Shown in pieces: positions 19,315 to 28,443 of a stretch of DNA of 64,000 bases. The stretch covers positions 103,861 through 167,860 of the forward strand of contig JAUYBL010000024.1 of assembly GCA_030693065.1 (NCBI GenBank). Direction: 5' to 3'. Source of the DNA: Methylococcaceae bacterium (GTDB lineage Bacteria > Pseudomonadota > Gammaproteobacteria > Methylococcales > Methylomonadaceae). Position 1 is the first letter of the stretch. Each line of letters opens with the position of its first letter. Both the position numbers and the translations under genes were made by a program. The notes under the pieces were generated by a model. That model made no database searches. It worked only from the letters and a program-made list of their open reading frames with translations, and was not told the origin of the DNA.

Positions 19315-20346
19315 CTATTTCCTGGGTTCCCGCTTGCGCATTCTTTGCGGCACCGGAACTGCTGGCTCGGGCTTCTCATCCTGAAATTTTTCCGGAGTCA
19401 TGCCGGCAAATTCAAACAACAATTCCAGCTCTTTGCCGTTAATTTCGTAATGGGCTTTAGCTTTTAGCCGTTCCGGCAATACTACCGGTCCATAACGCAC
19501 ACGAATCAATCTGCTGACGGTAACGCCTTGTGATTCCCATAAACGCCTGACTAAACGGTTTCGGCCTTCGCTGACAATAACGTGATACCACTTGTTGGCA
19601 CCTTCGCCGCCATAAAAACGAATTTCATCAAATTTGGCTTTGCCGTCTTCCAGTTCCACGCCCTGTTTGAGCAGCGCTAAGGTGGCCTCTGGTACATCAC
19701 CTAAAATACGCACGGCATATTCACGTTCAACTTGGGACGATGGGTGCATCAAGCGATTCGCCAGTTCGCCGTTATTGGTGACCAGCAATAACCCAGAGGT
19801 ATTAATGTCTAAGCGTCCGACGGAAATCCAGCGTGCCGTGAGCAGTTTCGGCAACTGGGTAAAAATTACCGGGCGGCCTTCCGGATCACGGCGAGTAACC
19901 ACTTCGCCGGTAGGTTTGTGATACAGCAACACGCGAGTGGGTTGCAGGGCAAACTTTTCCCAATTAATAATTCTTTCGTTAAGCAGCAAGCGATCGCCAT
20001 CTCTTAGACGGTCGCCAAGCTTAACGGGGTGCCCGTTAAGCGTCAGCTTACCTTCGTCTATCCAGCGCTCAATTTCTCGCCGGGAACCAACGCCGCCGCG
20101 CGCCAGCACTTTTTGGATACGCTCGCCGCCATCGACTGGCTCGGATTTTTTCGGCCTAGGCGCAGATTTAGCTGCTGATTTATCTGCAGGTTTATTGTCG
20201 GATTTGGCTTTATTTTCAGCCAACTGCTCTTGATAACGTTTAGCTGAGCCCGGCTTGCTCTTGGTTGGTTTCTGCGGCCGCTGTGTTGATTTTTGTGTCC
20301 TCGAGGGACTCTTCGGTGGCTTGTTGCCTGGTTTGTTGTTGCTCAC
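19315..20346 (-). CDS. rluB: 23S rRNA pseudouridine(2605) synthase RluB
   Basis: The 343-residue protein has an N-terminal basic, low-complexity tail (~75 residues rich in Lys, Pro and Ser), then an S4 RNA-binding domain (ERIQKVLARGGVGSRREIERWI) and an RsuA-type catalytic domain with the active-site Asp in VGRLDINTSGLLL. It makes pseudouridine 2605 in 23S rRNA. It starts at GTG 20346 inside the scpB 3' end (107-nt overlap). The scpA-scpB-rluB order is conserved in many proteobacteria. Confidence 0.92.
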   Translation of the reverse strand: MSNNKPGNKPPKSPSRTQKSTQRPQKPTKSKPGSAKRYQEQLAENKAKSDNKPADKSAAKSAPRPKKSEPVDGGERIQKVLARGGVGSRREIERWIDEGKLTLNGHPVKLGDRLRDGDRLLLNERIINWEKFALQPTRVLLYHKPTGEVVTRRDPEGRPVIFTQLPKLLTARWISVGRLDINTSGLLLVTNNGELANRLMHPSSQVEREYAVRILGDVPEATLALLKQGVELEDGKAKFDEIRFYGGEGANKWYHVIVSEGRNRLVRRLWESQGVTVSRLIRVRYGPVVLPERLKAKAHYEINGKELELLFEFAGMTPEKFQDEKPEPAVPVPQRMRKREPRK

Positions 20347-21490
20347 TGTCTACCTGCTTATGTAGTTGACTATTATCTGCCGCCAAATCAAGGTTTTGTA
20401 TTTCTTGTAAGGTAGGCAGTTCGGTTAATGATTCAATATTAAAATAATCCAGAAATTGTTTGGTGGTGCCGTATAAGCCGGGCCTGCCCGGCACTTCTTT
20501 GTGTGCTATCACGCGTACCCATTCGCGTTCTAATAAGGTTTGAATGATGCTGGAGCTAACGCTGACACCGCGAATATCTTCAATTTCGCCACGAGTCACC
20601 GGCTGCCTATAGGCAATAATCGACAAGGTTTCCAGTAAAGCGCGTGAATATTTCGGCGGTTTTTCCTCAAATAACCGAGACACCCAGCGCGATAATTCTA
20701 TTTTCACTTGAAAACGGTAGCCGCTAGCCAGTTTTTTTAATTCGACTGGCCTTGTTTTATGCTCTTCAATAATTGCATCAATCGCCAGTTGAATATCTAG
20801 CGAATCCGGCTGCTCAATTTCCGGAAATACTTGCTGTATTTGTTTGACCGTCATTGGCCGATTGGCAGCAAATAAAATGGCTTCAACGATGCGCTTTAAT
20901 TCCATATTACATTCAGGTGCTTCAATGATGGACGTTACCCGCTCGGTTACCGGCAAGTTGACAGCTTCCAACTGCCCGCGTGGGCTGGGAGTGTCGCAAT
21001 TGATAGGGAGCCTACGCGACCGACTGCCGAATTTAGCATAACTACCTAATTTGCTCGCAGGGATTGGGTCACTTGGTAGCGGCTCGGCGACAATCTTAAT
21101 AATCTCATTGACTGCGTTGTCAATTGGAAGCCTGCGCGACCGGCTGCTGAATTTAGCATAACGACCTAATTTACTCGCCGGGATTGGGTCACTCGGTAAC
21201 GGCTCGGCGACGATGTTAATGGTTTCATTGGCGGCTTTGTCAGTGACGGGTTTACGTACTCGCGGTTTCGCGGGTGGTTTAGGCGTAACCGCTGCTGGCT
21301 GCGGTGATAATTCGGATTTCGGCGAAGGGCTCGGACTGGATGATGTCGATGAGTCGCTCTTTGCTGAGTTCGAGGACGGCCAAAAACGTGACGACGACTC
21401 CGTGTCGGCCTTCTTTTCGGATAAATAGTTGCGAGAAAAGGAGACTATCTTCTCCTTCAAGGTTTGCCAAAATGGTTGCCATTCGTTCAC
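20240..21490 (-). CDS. scpB: Segregation and condensation protein B with long N-terminal extension
   Basis: The conserved ScpB core starts at residue 196 (MELKRIVEAILFAANRPMTV) and continues through ALLETLSIIAYRQPVTRGEIEDIRG. ScpB forms the kleisin complex with ScpA and SMC. In front lie ~195 extra residues, low-complexity Ser/Pro sequence and two 40-residue tandem repeats (AEPLPSDPIPASKLG core). The frame opens at GTG 21490, inside scpA. Synonymous differences between the repeat units show that the extension is translated, so the short start at 20905 is unlikely. The exact start between 21490 and 21240 is not settled. Confidence 0.85.
   Translation of the reverse strand: MNEWQPFWQTLKEKIVSFSRNYLSEKKADTESSSRFWPSSNSAKSDSSTSSSPSPSPKSELSPQPAAVTPKPPAKPRVRKPVTDKAANETINIVAEPLPSDPIPASKLGRYAKFSSRSRRLPIDNAVNEIIKIVAEPLPSDPIPASKLGSYAKFGSRSRRLPINCDTPSPRGQLEAVNLPVTERVTSIIEAPECNMELKRIVEAILFAANRPMTVKQIQQVFPEIEQPDSLDIQLAIDAIIEEHKTRPVELKKLASGYRFQVKIELSRWVSRLFEEKPPKYSRALLETLSIIAYRQPVTRGEIEDIRGVSVSSSIIQTLLEREWVRVIAHKEVPGRPGLYGTTKQFLDYFNIESLTELPTLQEIQNLDLAADNSQLHKQVDSEQQQTRQQATEESLEDTKINTAAAETNQEQAGLS
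21001..21240 (-). repeat. In-frame tandem duplication of 120 bp within scpB
   Basis: Positions 21001-21120 and 21121-21240 align without gaps, with 20 differences by my count (about 83% identity). Each unit encodes 40 residues of the ScpB N-terminal extension. More than half of the changes are synonymous in the ScpB frame. Confidence 0.85.
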
Positions 21491-22121
21491 GGACAGATAA
21501 GGGCTCTTTGGTAATTTGATGGTGAGTTAGGTTACTGGCGCGTTTCAGTACATCTTGAAATGCCAGCAGAATTTCTTTTAATTGGACATCAGGGTGATTT
21601 ATTTGCCCCTGTTGCACCGTCGAAGTATCGATAGTACAAGCAAATATATCTCGCTCATCGCGAGGTAGCTGGTCCAGTTCTTCGGCTGCTTGTTTAATCT
21701 GTTCGTATTCTTGCAGCCTGCGAATTAGAGTAGCTCTTGGGTCCTCTTCTTCATCTTCCAGCTCAGGCTGACGAGGCAATAACATTCTGGATTTTATTTC
21801 CGCCAATAACGCGGCCATCACTAAATATTCCGCGGCCAGCTCCAAATTTAACTCGCTCATCATCTGAATGTAAGCGATATATTGATGGGTAATCTGGGCA
21901 ATCGGGATGTTAACGATGTCGACGTTTTGGCGCCGGATTAAATACAGCAATAAGTCCAGTGGGCCTTCAAACAACTCCAGGAACACTTCCAACGCATCGG
22001 GTGGAATATATAAATCGTCAGGGAGCAGATGAAAAGGTGCGCCATTGACGATGGCAAGTGCTGGCGGTTCTGAAGCAAGCTCCACCGTATTTTCTTGCAT
22101 TCGAAAATCTGCAGCCTGCAA
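21279..22121 (-). CDS. scpA: Segregation and condensation protein A
   Basis: The 280-residue kleisin has the N-terminal FEGPLDLLLYLIRRQNVDI block that binds SMC and a C-terminal winged-helix region (GVVVTFLAVLELSKERLI). It works with ScpB and SMC in chromosome organisation. TTG 22121 has GTGAG 7 nt upstream; ATG 22100 is the alternative. Its 3' end overlaps the long scpB frame by 212 nt. Confidence 0.92.
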   Translation of the reverse strand: MQAADFRMQENTVELASEPPALAIVNGAPFHLLPDDLYIPPDALEVFLELFEGPLDLLLYLIRRQNVDIVNIPIAQITHQYIAYIQMMSELNLELAAEYLVMAALLAEIKSRMLLPRQPELEDEEEDPRATLIRRLQEYEQIKQAAEELDQLPRDERDIFACTIDTSTVQQGQINHPDVQLKEILLAFQDVLKRASNLTHHQITKEPLSVRERMATILANLEGEDSLLFSQLFIRKEGRHGVVVTFLAVLELSKERLIDIIQSEPFAEIRIITAASSGYA

Positions 22122-22124
22122 AAA

Positions 22125-22769
22125 TTAACTCACAAACCCAGCAATGCTATAAAACACATTTAGCGCCATATACATTGGAATTGCCAACAACAAGTTAAGA
22201 ATTTTTGTATACAGCAATACCAGCATGATCAAAAATCCCCAACGCTCGAGCTTTTCGTATTGCCACGCCAAGCGAGCCGGTAAAAAGCGCGCCAACACTC
22301 GACTGCCATCCAACGGCGGGATAGGCAACAAGTTAATAAAAGCTAAAGAGACGTTAATAAGAATACCGGCCTTGCCCATTTCGAGAGCATATTCGAGGCC
22401 AATCGATACGCCAAATCTAGCGATTAGCGCCCAAGCCACCGCCATTAACAGATTGGATACAGGCCCAGCCAAAGCAACCACCGCCATATCTCGACGAGGG
22501 TTTTTAAAATTGCGGGCATCTACCGGCACAGGCTTGGCCCAGCCAAAAACAAAACCAGTACCGGTTACCAATAACAAGCCAGGGATGATGATGGTACCGA
22601 CCGGATCAATGTGCTTGATTGGGTTTAAAGTCAATCGTCCCAGCATGGATGCGGTGTTGTCACCGTATATTTTGGCCACCCAACCGTGCGCGACTTCATG
22701 GACAGTAACTGCAAAAATCACCGGTAAAATCCACACAGCAATAATCTGGATCAGATTATATTCATTCAT
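22125..22769 (-). CDS. Site-2-protease family membrane metalloprotease (M50)
   Basis: The 214-residue integral membrane protein has the zinc motif HEVAHG near residue 21 and the second site NLLPIPPLDGSRV, as in the short M50 rhomboid-like family found next to scpAB and the YciO-type gene. Its substrates are unknown. ATG 22769 has GAGGAA upstream; the longer frame to 22835 overlaps the preceding gene and lacks the signature. Confidence 0.85.
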   Translation of the reverse strand: MNEYNLIQIIAVWILPVIFAVTVHEVAHGWVAKIYGDNTASMLGRLTLNPIKHIDPVGTIIIPGLLLVTGTGFVFGWAKPVPVDARNFKNPRRDMAVVALAGPVSNLLMAVAWALIARFGVSIGLEYALEMGKAGILINVSLAFINLLPIPPLDGSRVLARFLPARLAWQYEKLERWGFLIMLVLLYTKILNLLLAIPMYMALNVFYSIAGFVS

Positions 22770-22782
22770 GATGTTATGTTCC

Positions 22783-23403
22783 TCAATCCAACATTGAAGC
22801 AATTCCCTTACCCTGACGGATAATGGCAGCGCCACTGGCGGTTATTTCAATCACTGTGGTTTGTTCTGAAGCAATATTACCGGCATCAATGATGGCGTCC
22901 AACTCGTGGTCTAAGGCATCTTTGATGTCATACGGATCAGTTAAGGCATCCGTTGCACCAGGCAAAATAAGGGATGATGTCAGTAGCGGTTCCTCAAGTT
23001 CCTGCGCCAGCAACATCGCGATAGGATGTTCAGTAATTCGAATGCCAATGGTTTTTTTCTTCGGATGTTGCAATCTGCGCGGCACTTCGCGAGTGGCTTC
23101 CAAGATAAACGTAAATGGACCGGGCGTTAACGCTTTTATCAAGCGATAAGCTTCGTTACCGATTTTAGTAAAGTTAGACACCTGGGCTAAGTCTTTGCAA
23201 AGCAACGTAAAGTTGTGTTTGTCATCAAGCTGCCTGATGCGCCGAATCTTGTCCATGGCCGTTTTATCGCCTATATGACATGCCAGCGCATACGATGAAT
23301 CGGTCGGATAGGCAACGATGCCGCCTTCGCGAATAATATCCACGACACGCAGTATCAAGCGTCTTTGAGGGGTTTCTGGGTGAATTTCAAAAAATTGGGC
23401 CAT
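22783..23403 (-). CDS. YrdC/Sua5-family protein, YciO type
   Basis: The 206-residue protein has the YrdC fold signature VAYPTDSSYALAC and KHNFTLLCKDLAQVS, with LTPGPFTFIL. It resembles YciO more than TsaC: relatives bind ATP and L-threonylcarbamoyl-AMP, but the YciO role in tRNA t6A synthesis is not established. ATG 23403 gives the family N-terminus MAQFFEIHPE. It lies 13 nt upstream of the M50 gene, so the chain YciO-M50-scpA-scpB-rluB is likely co-transcribed. Confidence 0.82.
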   Translation of the reverse strand: MAQFFEIHPETPQRRLILRVVDIIREGGIVAYPTDSSYALACHIGDKTAMDKIRRIRQLDDKHNFTLLCKDLAQVSNFTKIGNEAYRLIKALTPGPFTFILEATREVPRRLQHPKKKTIGIRITEHPIAMLLAQELEEPLLTSSLILPGATDALTDPYDIKDALDHELDAIIDAGNIASEQTTVIEITASGAAIIRQGKGIASMLD

Positions 23404-23535
23404 GGGAGAAAACAGTGAATAACTTAGATGAATGGCATTATATCGCACTTAGGGTCGTCTAAAGGCCCTACCGTTACGATCAGTGCTGGAAGCCCCAAAT
23501 ACAAGCATGTCAGCTAGGGACGCGCTGAACAAATC

Positions 23536-23622
23536 GATTTCGCTCATGATTCGTCAAGCTCACCACGAACGAAATTAATAGGTTACCGTTCGTGCTGAGC
23601 CTGTCGAAGCATGAATGGATAA
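23536..23622. repeat. Pair of REP-like palindromes
   Basis: Two adjacent inverted copies of the dispersed core: 23536-23574 (ATTCGTCAAGCTCACCACGAA) and 23583-23622 (TTCGTGCTGAGCCTGTCGAAG). The opposite orientation lets the pair fold together. It lies between the YciO-type and CvfB-like genes. Confidence 0.7.
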
Positions 23623-23628
23623 TCCCCC

Positions 23629-24456
23629 TTAATTCAACTTAATACCGGCTTTGTCGATAGTGATTAATTGCTTTTTATAAAGCGCGCCAATGGCCTGTTT
23701 AAATACTTTTTTACTGACGCCAAAGGTTGAGTAGATAATTTCCGGCGGACTTTTATCACTAATCAACAATACGCCATGATTTTGTTTGAGCTTAGCCAAA
23801 ATATTCTCCGTGAGCGACAACACCTTGCCATAACCTGGTTGCTGTAAAACAAGGTCAATCTTGTGATCTTCCCTGATGTTCTTGATGTAACCTTCAAACT
23901 TTTGGCCTTTTTTGACCGGCTGGAACAGCTCGTTTTCATACAACATGCCCCAGTGAGTATTGTTGATAATGGCTTTAACACCCAAGTCGGTCTTATCGGC
24001 AATAATTAACGATACCTTTTCTCCGACTTTGAAATAAACCGATTCATCACTGAGGTAGCGATCAATTTTGGTGGTGGCAGCAATACGGTTTTGCTCATCC
24101 AAAAACACCTTAACCAAGTACGACTTGCCCACTTCCATTTCGTGGTGCTGCTCACTAAAAGGCACCAGTAAATCCTTCGGCAAGCCCCAGTCCAAAAACG
24201 CCCCAACATAATTGAGCGACACCACTTTCAGCCAGGCTATATCGTCTACTTGCGCCAAAGGCACGGTCGACGTTGCCGCCAAATGCCCTTCTGCATCAAC
24301 ATAAACGAATACGTCTAGCGCATCACCCAATTGGCAGTTTTGCGACGGTCTTTTATCCACCAGCAACACTTTATTCGATGCCTCGCTGCCAAGGTAAATA
24401 TGACTGGCCTGTATTTTGACTATTTTCAGGGTGTTGATCTTGCCTATTTGCAACAT
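23629..24456 (-). CDS. S1-like RNA-binding protein of the CvfB/YitL family
   Basis: The 275-residue protein has repeated S1/OB-fold modules (LKVVSLNYVGAFLDWGLPKDLLVP is the diagnostic stretch) and a C-terminal winged-helix segment (YSTFGVSKKVFKQAIGALYKKQLI). CvfB proteins bind RNA. The start at 24456 is preferred (MLQIGKINTLKIVKI). It overlaps nothing in the shortened form and lies 10 nt downstream of rapA. Confidence 0.85.
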   Translation of the reverse strand: MLQIGKINTLKIVKIQASHIYLGSEASNKVLLVDKRPSQNCQLGDALDVFVYVDAEGHLAATSTVPLAQVDDIAWLKVVSLNYVGAFLDWGLPKDLLVPFSEQHHEMEVGKSYLVKVFLDEQNRIAATTKIDRYLSDESVYFKVGEKVSLIIADKTDLGVKAIINNTHWGMLYENELFQPVKKGQKFEGYIKNIREDHKIDLVLQQPGYGKVLSLTENILAKLKQNHGVLLISDKSPPEIIYSTFGVSKKVFKQAIGALYKKQLITIDKAGIKLN

Positions 24457-24466
24457 GATGCGATTC

Positions 24467-27322
24467 TCAACTGGTAATAATAAAGCGCACCGCATCTAGC
24501 CTTAACTGCGCGGCCTGGATGTTTTCATGCGCTAACATAGCAACGTCTTTAAGTTGCTCAATTTCTTCGGTTTTAATGCTGGGATTAACTTTTTGCAGTC
24601 TGGCCAAGCGTTTTATTTCGGTGCTCAATGATTCCAGCATGGCCGTGGTGGCATCCACAATCAGCACTTGCATGTCGGCCTTGGCTTTTTGTTCGGCAAT
24701 CGACAACATCGACGCCACATGTGTGCGTTGAGTGCCCAAAAAGGCCGTGATTTTTTGCTTATCAAACTTGATACCGGGTTCGATTAAATCACGATGTTCG
24801 ACTGTGTCAGTCAAATCTTTCTTATGTTGATCAATCAAGATACGGATCGGCGTGGCCGGCAAAAACCGGCCAATTTGTAATTCTGCAGGCGCACTGCATT
24901 CAACAATAAACAAGCACTCCAACAAAAACTGCCCCGGCCTGAGTTGCTCATGTTTTACCACGCTGATTGCCGCGTTGCCGGTTTCGCTGGATAACACTAA
25001 ATCCATCGACGCAGTCACTACCGGATGCTCCCATGTCAAGAATTGAAACTCTTCACGTTCCAGGGCAATTTGCCGATTGACGGTGATGGTCATGCCGTCT
25101 TCGTCTAAACCTGGAAAATGCGAAATCCGCAAATGATCGCTGGGGCGAATAATAAAGCAGTCCGGCGAATGAAATTCTGTATCGACGCCGTAGCACTCAA
25201 ACAAATCTTCCATATACGGCCAAAGCACACCTTCCTTTTCAAAGGTATTCAGCTGCTCAATCAGATCATCCGCCAATTCTTTACGGCACGAATTTAATTC
25301 CAACAGTTGATCCCGGCCATTGTGCATTTGCTGTTCAAGCTCAGTACTGAGTGCGCGGGTTTTCTCAATAAAAGCGTCGACACCGACAGCCGTGTCGGCT
25401 TCGAGCAAGTCGGCCAGTTCATCATGCAGAATATCCGCGACCCGTTGTGCAGAAGAGCTATTGCAGCGAAAAGCATTTAGCCCTTCGTTATACCAGCGAT
25501 ACAGCAAGCCCTGCGTGCTTTTGCTGAGATAAGGTACATGAATTTGGATGATATGTTTTTGGCCGATACGATCAAGACGACCGATGCGTTGTTGCAATAA
25601 ATCCGGATTGGACGGTAAATCCCACAGAATCAAATGATGTACAAACTGAAAGTTTCTGCCTTCACTGCCGATTTCCGAACAGATCAACAAGCGAGCCGCG
25701 CTCTCTTGATCGGCAAAATAAGCGGCTGCACGATCCCGTTCAATGATTGTCATACCTTCATGAAACACGGCCGCGGCGATGCCAGCCCGATTTTTTAGCG
25801 TCTGCTCCAAATCAATCGCCGTTTGCGCTTGCTTGCAGATTAACAGCGCTTTTTGTCCTGCCAATTTTTTAACTTGGTCAACCAGCCACAAGTAGCGTGG
25901 ATCTTGCTGTAAGTCAGTACCTTGTTGCGAAGCTAGCGCAATTGATGAGTCATCATCCAAGGCAACACCATGCAGTTCGCGCTCAGGAAAGCCCTGTACC
26001 GTTTGCCGGGAATTTCTAAATAAAATCCGCCCGGTGCCGTGATGATCAAGCAATACCTTAATCAAGGCTGCGCGTGCCGCTGCTGATTTTTCGGCGTCAT
26101 CAAGATTTTTTAACAATCCATCGACGTTGTCATGCTTAAGTAAGCGCGTTAAATTTTCTCTCGTTTCTTGATCAAGCGGCTCGTTAGCAAGCAAAACCTT
26201 AGCCGCGTTGGCAACAGGCTCGAACTGACGCTCTTCTTCGACAAAGGCTGCAAAATTATAAAACCGGTCAGGATCAAGCAATCTAAGCTGCGCAAAATGG
26301 CTTTCTTTACCTAGCTGTTCCGGCGTGGCCGTCAACAATATCAAACTGGGCGAGGTCTGCCCAAGTTGCTCAACAAACAAGTATTCTGCGCTAGGTGCTG
26401 CTTCGCTCCATTGTAAATGATGCGCCTCATCCACCACCACCATATCCCAGCCTGCCTGCACGGCTTGCTGTTGGCGTTTCGGATAACTGGCAAAAAAACT
26501 CTGGCTACAAAGCACCAGTTGCTCGTTTAAAAAAGGATTTCGTTGCCGTGTAATGCTGCTTTCTTCATCATCATATTCCTGAGCACCGGCCAGAATGCTG
26601 TCATCGCCCAGCTCTTCAAGACAGCGAGCTTCGTCAAAAATACTAAAGCGGAGATTAAACCGTCTGAGCATTTCCACTAGCCATTGATGCAGCAAGCTTT
26701 CCGGCACAATAATCAAGACGCGCTTGCTTAAGCCATTGATTAACCGGTGATGCAAAATCAAACCTGCTTCAATGGTTTTGCCCAAGCCCACTTCATCTGC
26801 GAGCATAATGCGCGGCGCCAAGCGATTCGCCGACTCGTGCGCAATAAATAGTTGGTGAGGAATCAACGACGTGCGGCCACCTAACAGACCTTTAACCGGC
26901 GATTGTTGGTGTTGTTGCAACCTGCCCCAGGTCTGATATCGCAGCAAAAACCAAGCACTGGGATCGGTTTGACCTATTAGTAAACGGTCTTGAGGTTTGT
27001 TAAATTGAATATGGTGATTGAGCTCAACTTCTTCGAGCTCCAACTCTTCATCATCATCGGTTTTACCCACATAAGTCAGCAAACCATCTTGCTCAATAAC
27101 ACGAGTAATAGTTATTTTTTCTTCATCCATCGACTCGATCACGTCACCTTCCGAAAACCTGACGCGTGTTAAAGGCGCATTGTCTTGAGCATACATGCGC
27201 CTTTCGTCGCTAGCCAAATAAAGCACTGTTACGCGATTAAAACTGACTTCCAGAATGAGTCCAAGTCCAAGTTCTGACTCGGTATTGCTAATCCAGCGTT
27301 GACCGGGGATAAATTGTTCCAT
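24467..27322 (-). CDS. rapA: RNA polymerase-associated ATPase RapA
   Basis: The 951-residue Swi2/Snf2 ATPase has an N-terminal Tudor-like part (IPGQRWISNTESELGLG), Walker A LADEVGLGKTIEAGL, VVDEAHHLQW (DEAH box) and helicase domain 2 ending QQRIGRLDRIGQ. It recycles stalled RNA polymerase. ATG 27322 gives the family start; 27331 and 27382 are possible. Length agrees with E. coli RapA (968). Confidence 0.95.
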   Translation of the reverse strand: MEQFIPGQRWISNTESELGLGLILEVSFNRVTVLYLASDERRMYAQDNAPLTRVRFSEGDVIESMDEEKITITRVIEQDGLLTYVGKTDDDEELELEEVELNHHIQFNKPQDRLLIGQTDPSAWFLLRYQTWGRLQQHQQSPVKGLLGGRTSLIPHQLFIAHESANRLAPRIMLADEVGLGKTIEAGLILHHRLINGLSKRVLIIVPESLLHQWLVEMLRRFNLRFSIFDEARCLEELGDDSILAGAQEYDDEESSITRQRNPFLNEQLVLCSQSFFASYPKRQQQAVQAGWDMVVVDEAHHLQWSEAAPSAEYLFVEQLGQTSPSLILLTATPEQLGKESHFAQLRLLDPDRFYNFAAFVEEERQFEPVANAAKVLLANEPLDQETRENLTRLLKHDNVDGLLKNLDDAEKSAAARAALIKVLLDHHGTGRILFRNSRQTVQGFPERELHGVALDDDSSIALASQQGTDLQQDPRYLWLVDQVKKLAGQKALLICKQAQTAIDLEQTLKNRAGIAAAVFHEGMTIIERDRAAAYFADQESAARLLICSEIGSEGRNFQFVHHLILWDLPSNPDLLQQRIGRLDRIGQKHIIQIHVPYLSKSTQGLLYRWYNEGLNAFRCNSSSAQRVADILHDELADLLEADTAVGVDAFIEKTRALSTELEQQMHNGRDQLLELNSCRKELADDLIEQLNTFEKEGVLWPYMEDLFECYGVDTEFHSPDCFIIRPSDHLRISHFPGLDEDGMTITVNRQIALEREEFQFLTWEHPVVTASMDLVLSSETGNAAISVVKHEQLRPGQFLLECLFIVECSAPAELQIGRFLPATPIRILIDQHKKDLTDTVEHRDLIEPGIKFDKQKITAFLGTQRTHVASMLSIAEQKAKADMQVLIVDATTAMLESLSTEIKRLARLQKVNPSIKTEEIEQLKDVAMLAHENIQAAQLRLDAVRFIITS

Positions 27323-27603
27323 GTATTGCATGCCATTTTTATTAGTGTGAACCAGCCGGACATTATAATCGACGCCACGCATGATTGGCGATTTGACGAG
27401 CCGGATGCAATTAAATGCTGCCGAAGTGCGTTAATCAAATCTTAATGTTTATCCACCAACTGCATCACAAAATTCACAATCAGTCGGCAAACAATTTAAT
27501 TTGATTAAGTATCCATTCAGGATGGTCAGCATACTATCTACGCAAATCGATCAGCTAATGAACCTGAACGATTTAAAACTATTAATTAACAAAGGGAACT
27601 TTA

Positions 27604-27936
27604 ATGAAAAACTTACTTTTAATGATACAACTTTTAGCTATTGCCAGCTTTTCCTCATCCAACGTCTATGCCTCTGGAGGCCACAGTAAAGGGCACCATA
27701 AACATCATGGGCATTATCAGGAACATGCAGATTATTACCCTCAACCCGCGCCGAACTATTATCCGCAACAAGCACCTCGCCAAACTTATCAAGACCCACG
27801 ATCTCATCAAGGTCTGGCGGGTGGTGTAGTAGGCAGTGTATTAGGTTATGAGCTTGGCAACGGCAATCCGGTTGCTACGGGTTTGGGTGCTGCAGCAGGC
27901 TCTTACTTGGGCAATGGCATTGCGGGACAACGTTAA
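27604..27936 (+). CDS. Exported His-rich glycine-zipper protein, copy 1
   Basis: The 110-residue protein has a signal peptide (to about VYA), a His-rich stretch (HSKGHHKHHGHYQEH), a Tyr/Pro/Gln segment and a C-terminal glycine-zipper (GLAGGVVGSVLGYELGNGN) ending at SYLGNGIAGQR. A periplasmic or outer-membrane protein with possible metal binding is inferred. It is followed 31 nt later by a paralogue, and GGGA precedes the ATG. Confidence 0.7.
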   Translation: MKNLLLMIQLLAIASFSSSNVYASGGHSKGHHKHHGHYQEHADYYPQPAPNYYPQQAPRQTYQDPRSHQGLAGGVVGSVLGYELGNGNPVATGLGAAAGSYLGNGIAGQR

Positions 27937-27967
27937 TTTATTCAATCAACTTAGTGAGAAAATTCTT

Positions 27968-28363
27968 ATGAAAAAGTTGTTATTAATTCCTTTGGCGACA
28001 GTCGCCTTACTTAGTTCGCCAGCTGCCTTTGCCGATGGCTGGGGCGAGCACGGTGGTCATCATGGTCACCACCACGGCCATGGACATCACAGAGATTACT
28101 ATTCTCAACCTCAAGTAATTTACTACCCACAACCACAGGTATATTACGCACCCCCACCACCGGTATATTACCAACCGGCACCGCAATTTTATGCGCCGCC
28201 ACCACGTTACTCAAATTACCAAGATCCACGCTCGCATCAGGGGTTGGCAGGTGGCGTTATCGGCGGTGTATTGGGCTATGAATTAGGTAGCGGCGACCCG
28301 ATTGCAGCCGGTTTAGGAGCTGCGGCAGGTTCGTATTTGGGGAATGGTGTGGGGAGGTATTGA
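27968..28363 (+). CDS. Exported His-rich glycine-zipper protein, copy 2
   Basis: The 131-residue paralogue of the preceding gene has a signal peptide (MKKLLLIPLATVALLSSPAAFA), a denser His tract (HGGHHGHHHGHGHH), a longer Pro/Tyr linker and a C-terminal domain nearly identical to copy 1 from QDPRSHQGLAGG onward. ATG 27968 has GTGAG upstream. The pair is a tandem duplication with diverging linkers. Confidence 0.7.
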   Translation: MKKLLLIPLATVALLSSPAAFADGWGEHGGHHGHHHGHGHHRDYYSQPQVIYYPQPQVYYAPPPPVYYQPAPQFYAPPPRYSNYQDPRSHQGLAGGVIGGVLGYELGSGDPIAAGLGAAAGSYLGNGVGRY

Positions 28364-28390
28364 GCTTAATTCAGCAATTACTGCGACACT

Positions 28391-28420
28391 GCCCGAACCC
28401 AACACCGCTTGGTTTCGGGC
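28391..28420. terminator. Stem-loop between convergent genes
   Basis: GCCCGAACCCAA and TTGGTTTCGGGC pair with one mismatch around a 6-nt loop, 27 nt after the second His-rich gene. There is no T-tract, so termination is only suggested. Confidence 0.4.
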
Positions 28421-28443
28421 ACAAACCTAGGCATTCGCCTAAG

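Noticed and set aside
27848..27967. Extended N-terminus of the second His-rich protein
   Set aside because: It overlaps the first His-rich gene; the ATG at 27968 has its own ribosome site and starts a signal peptide.
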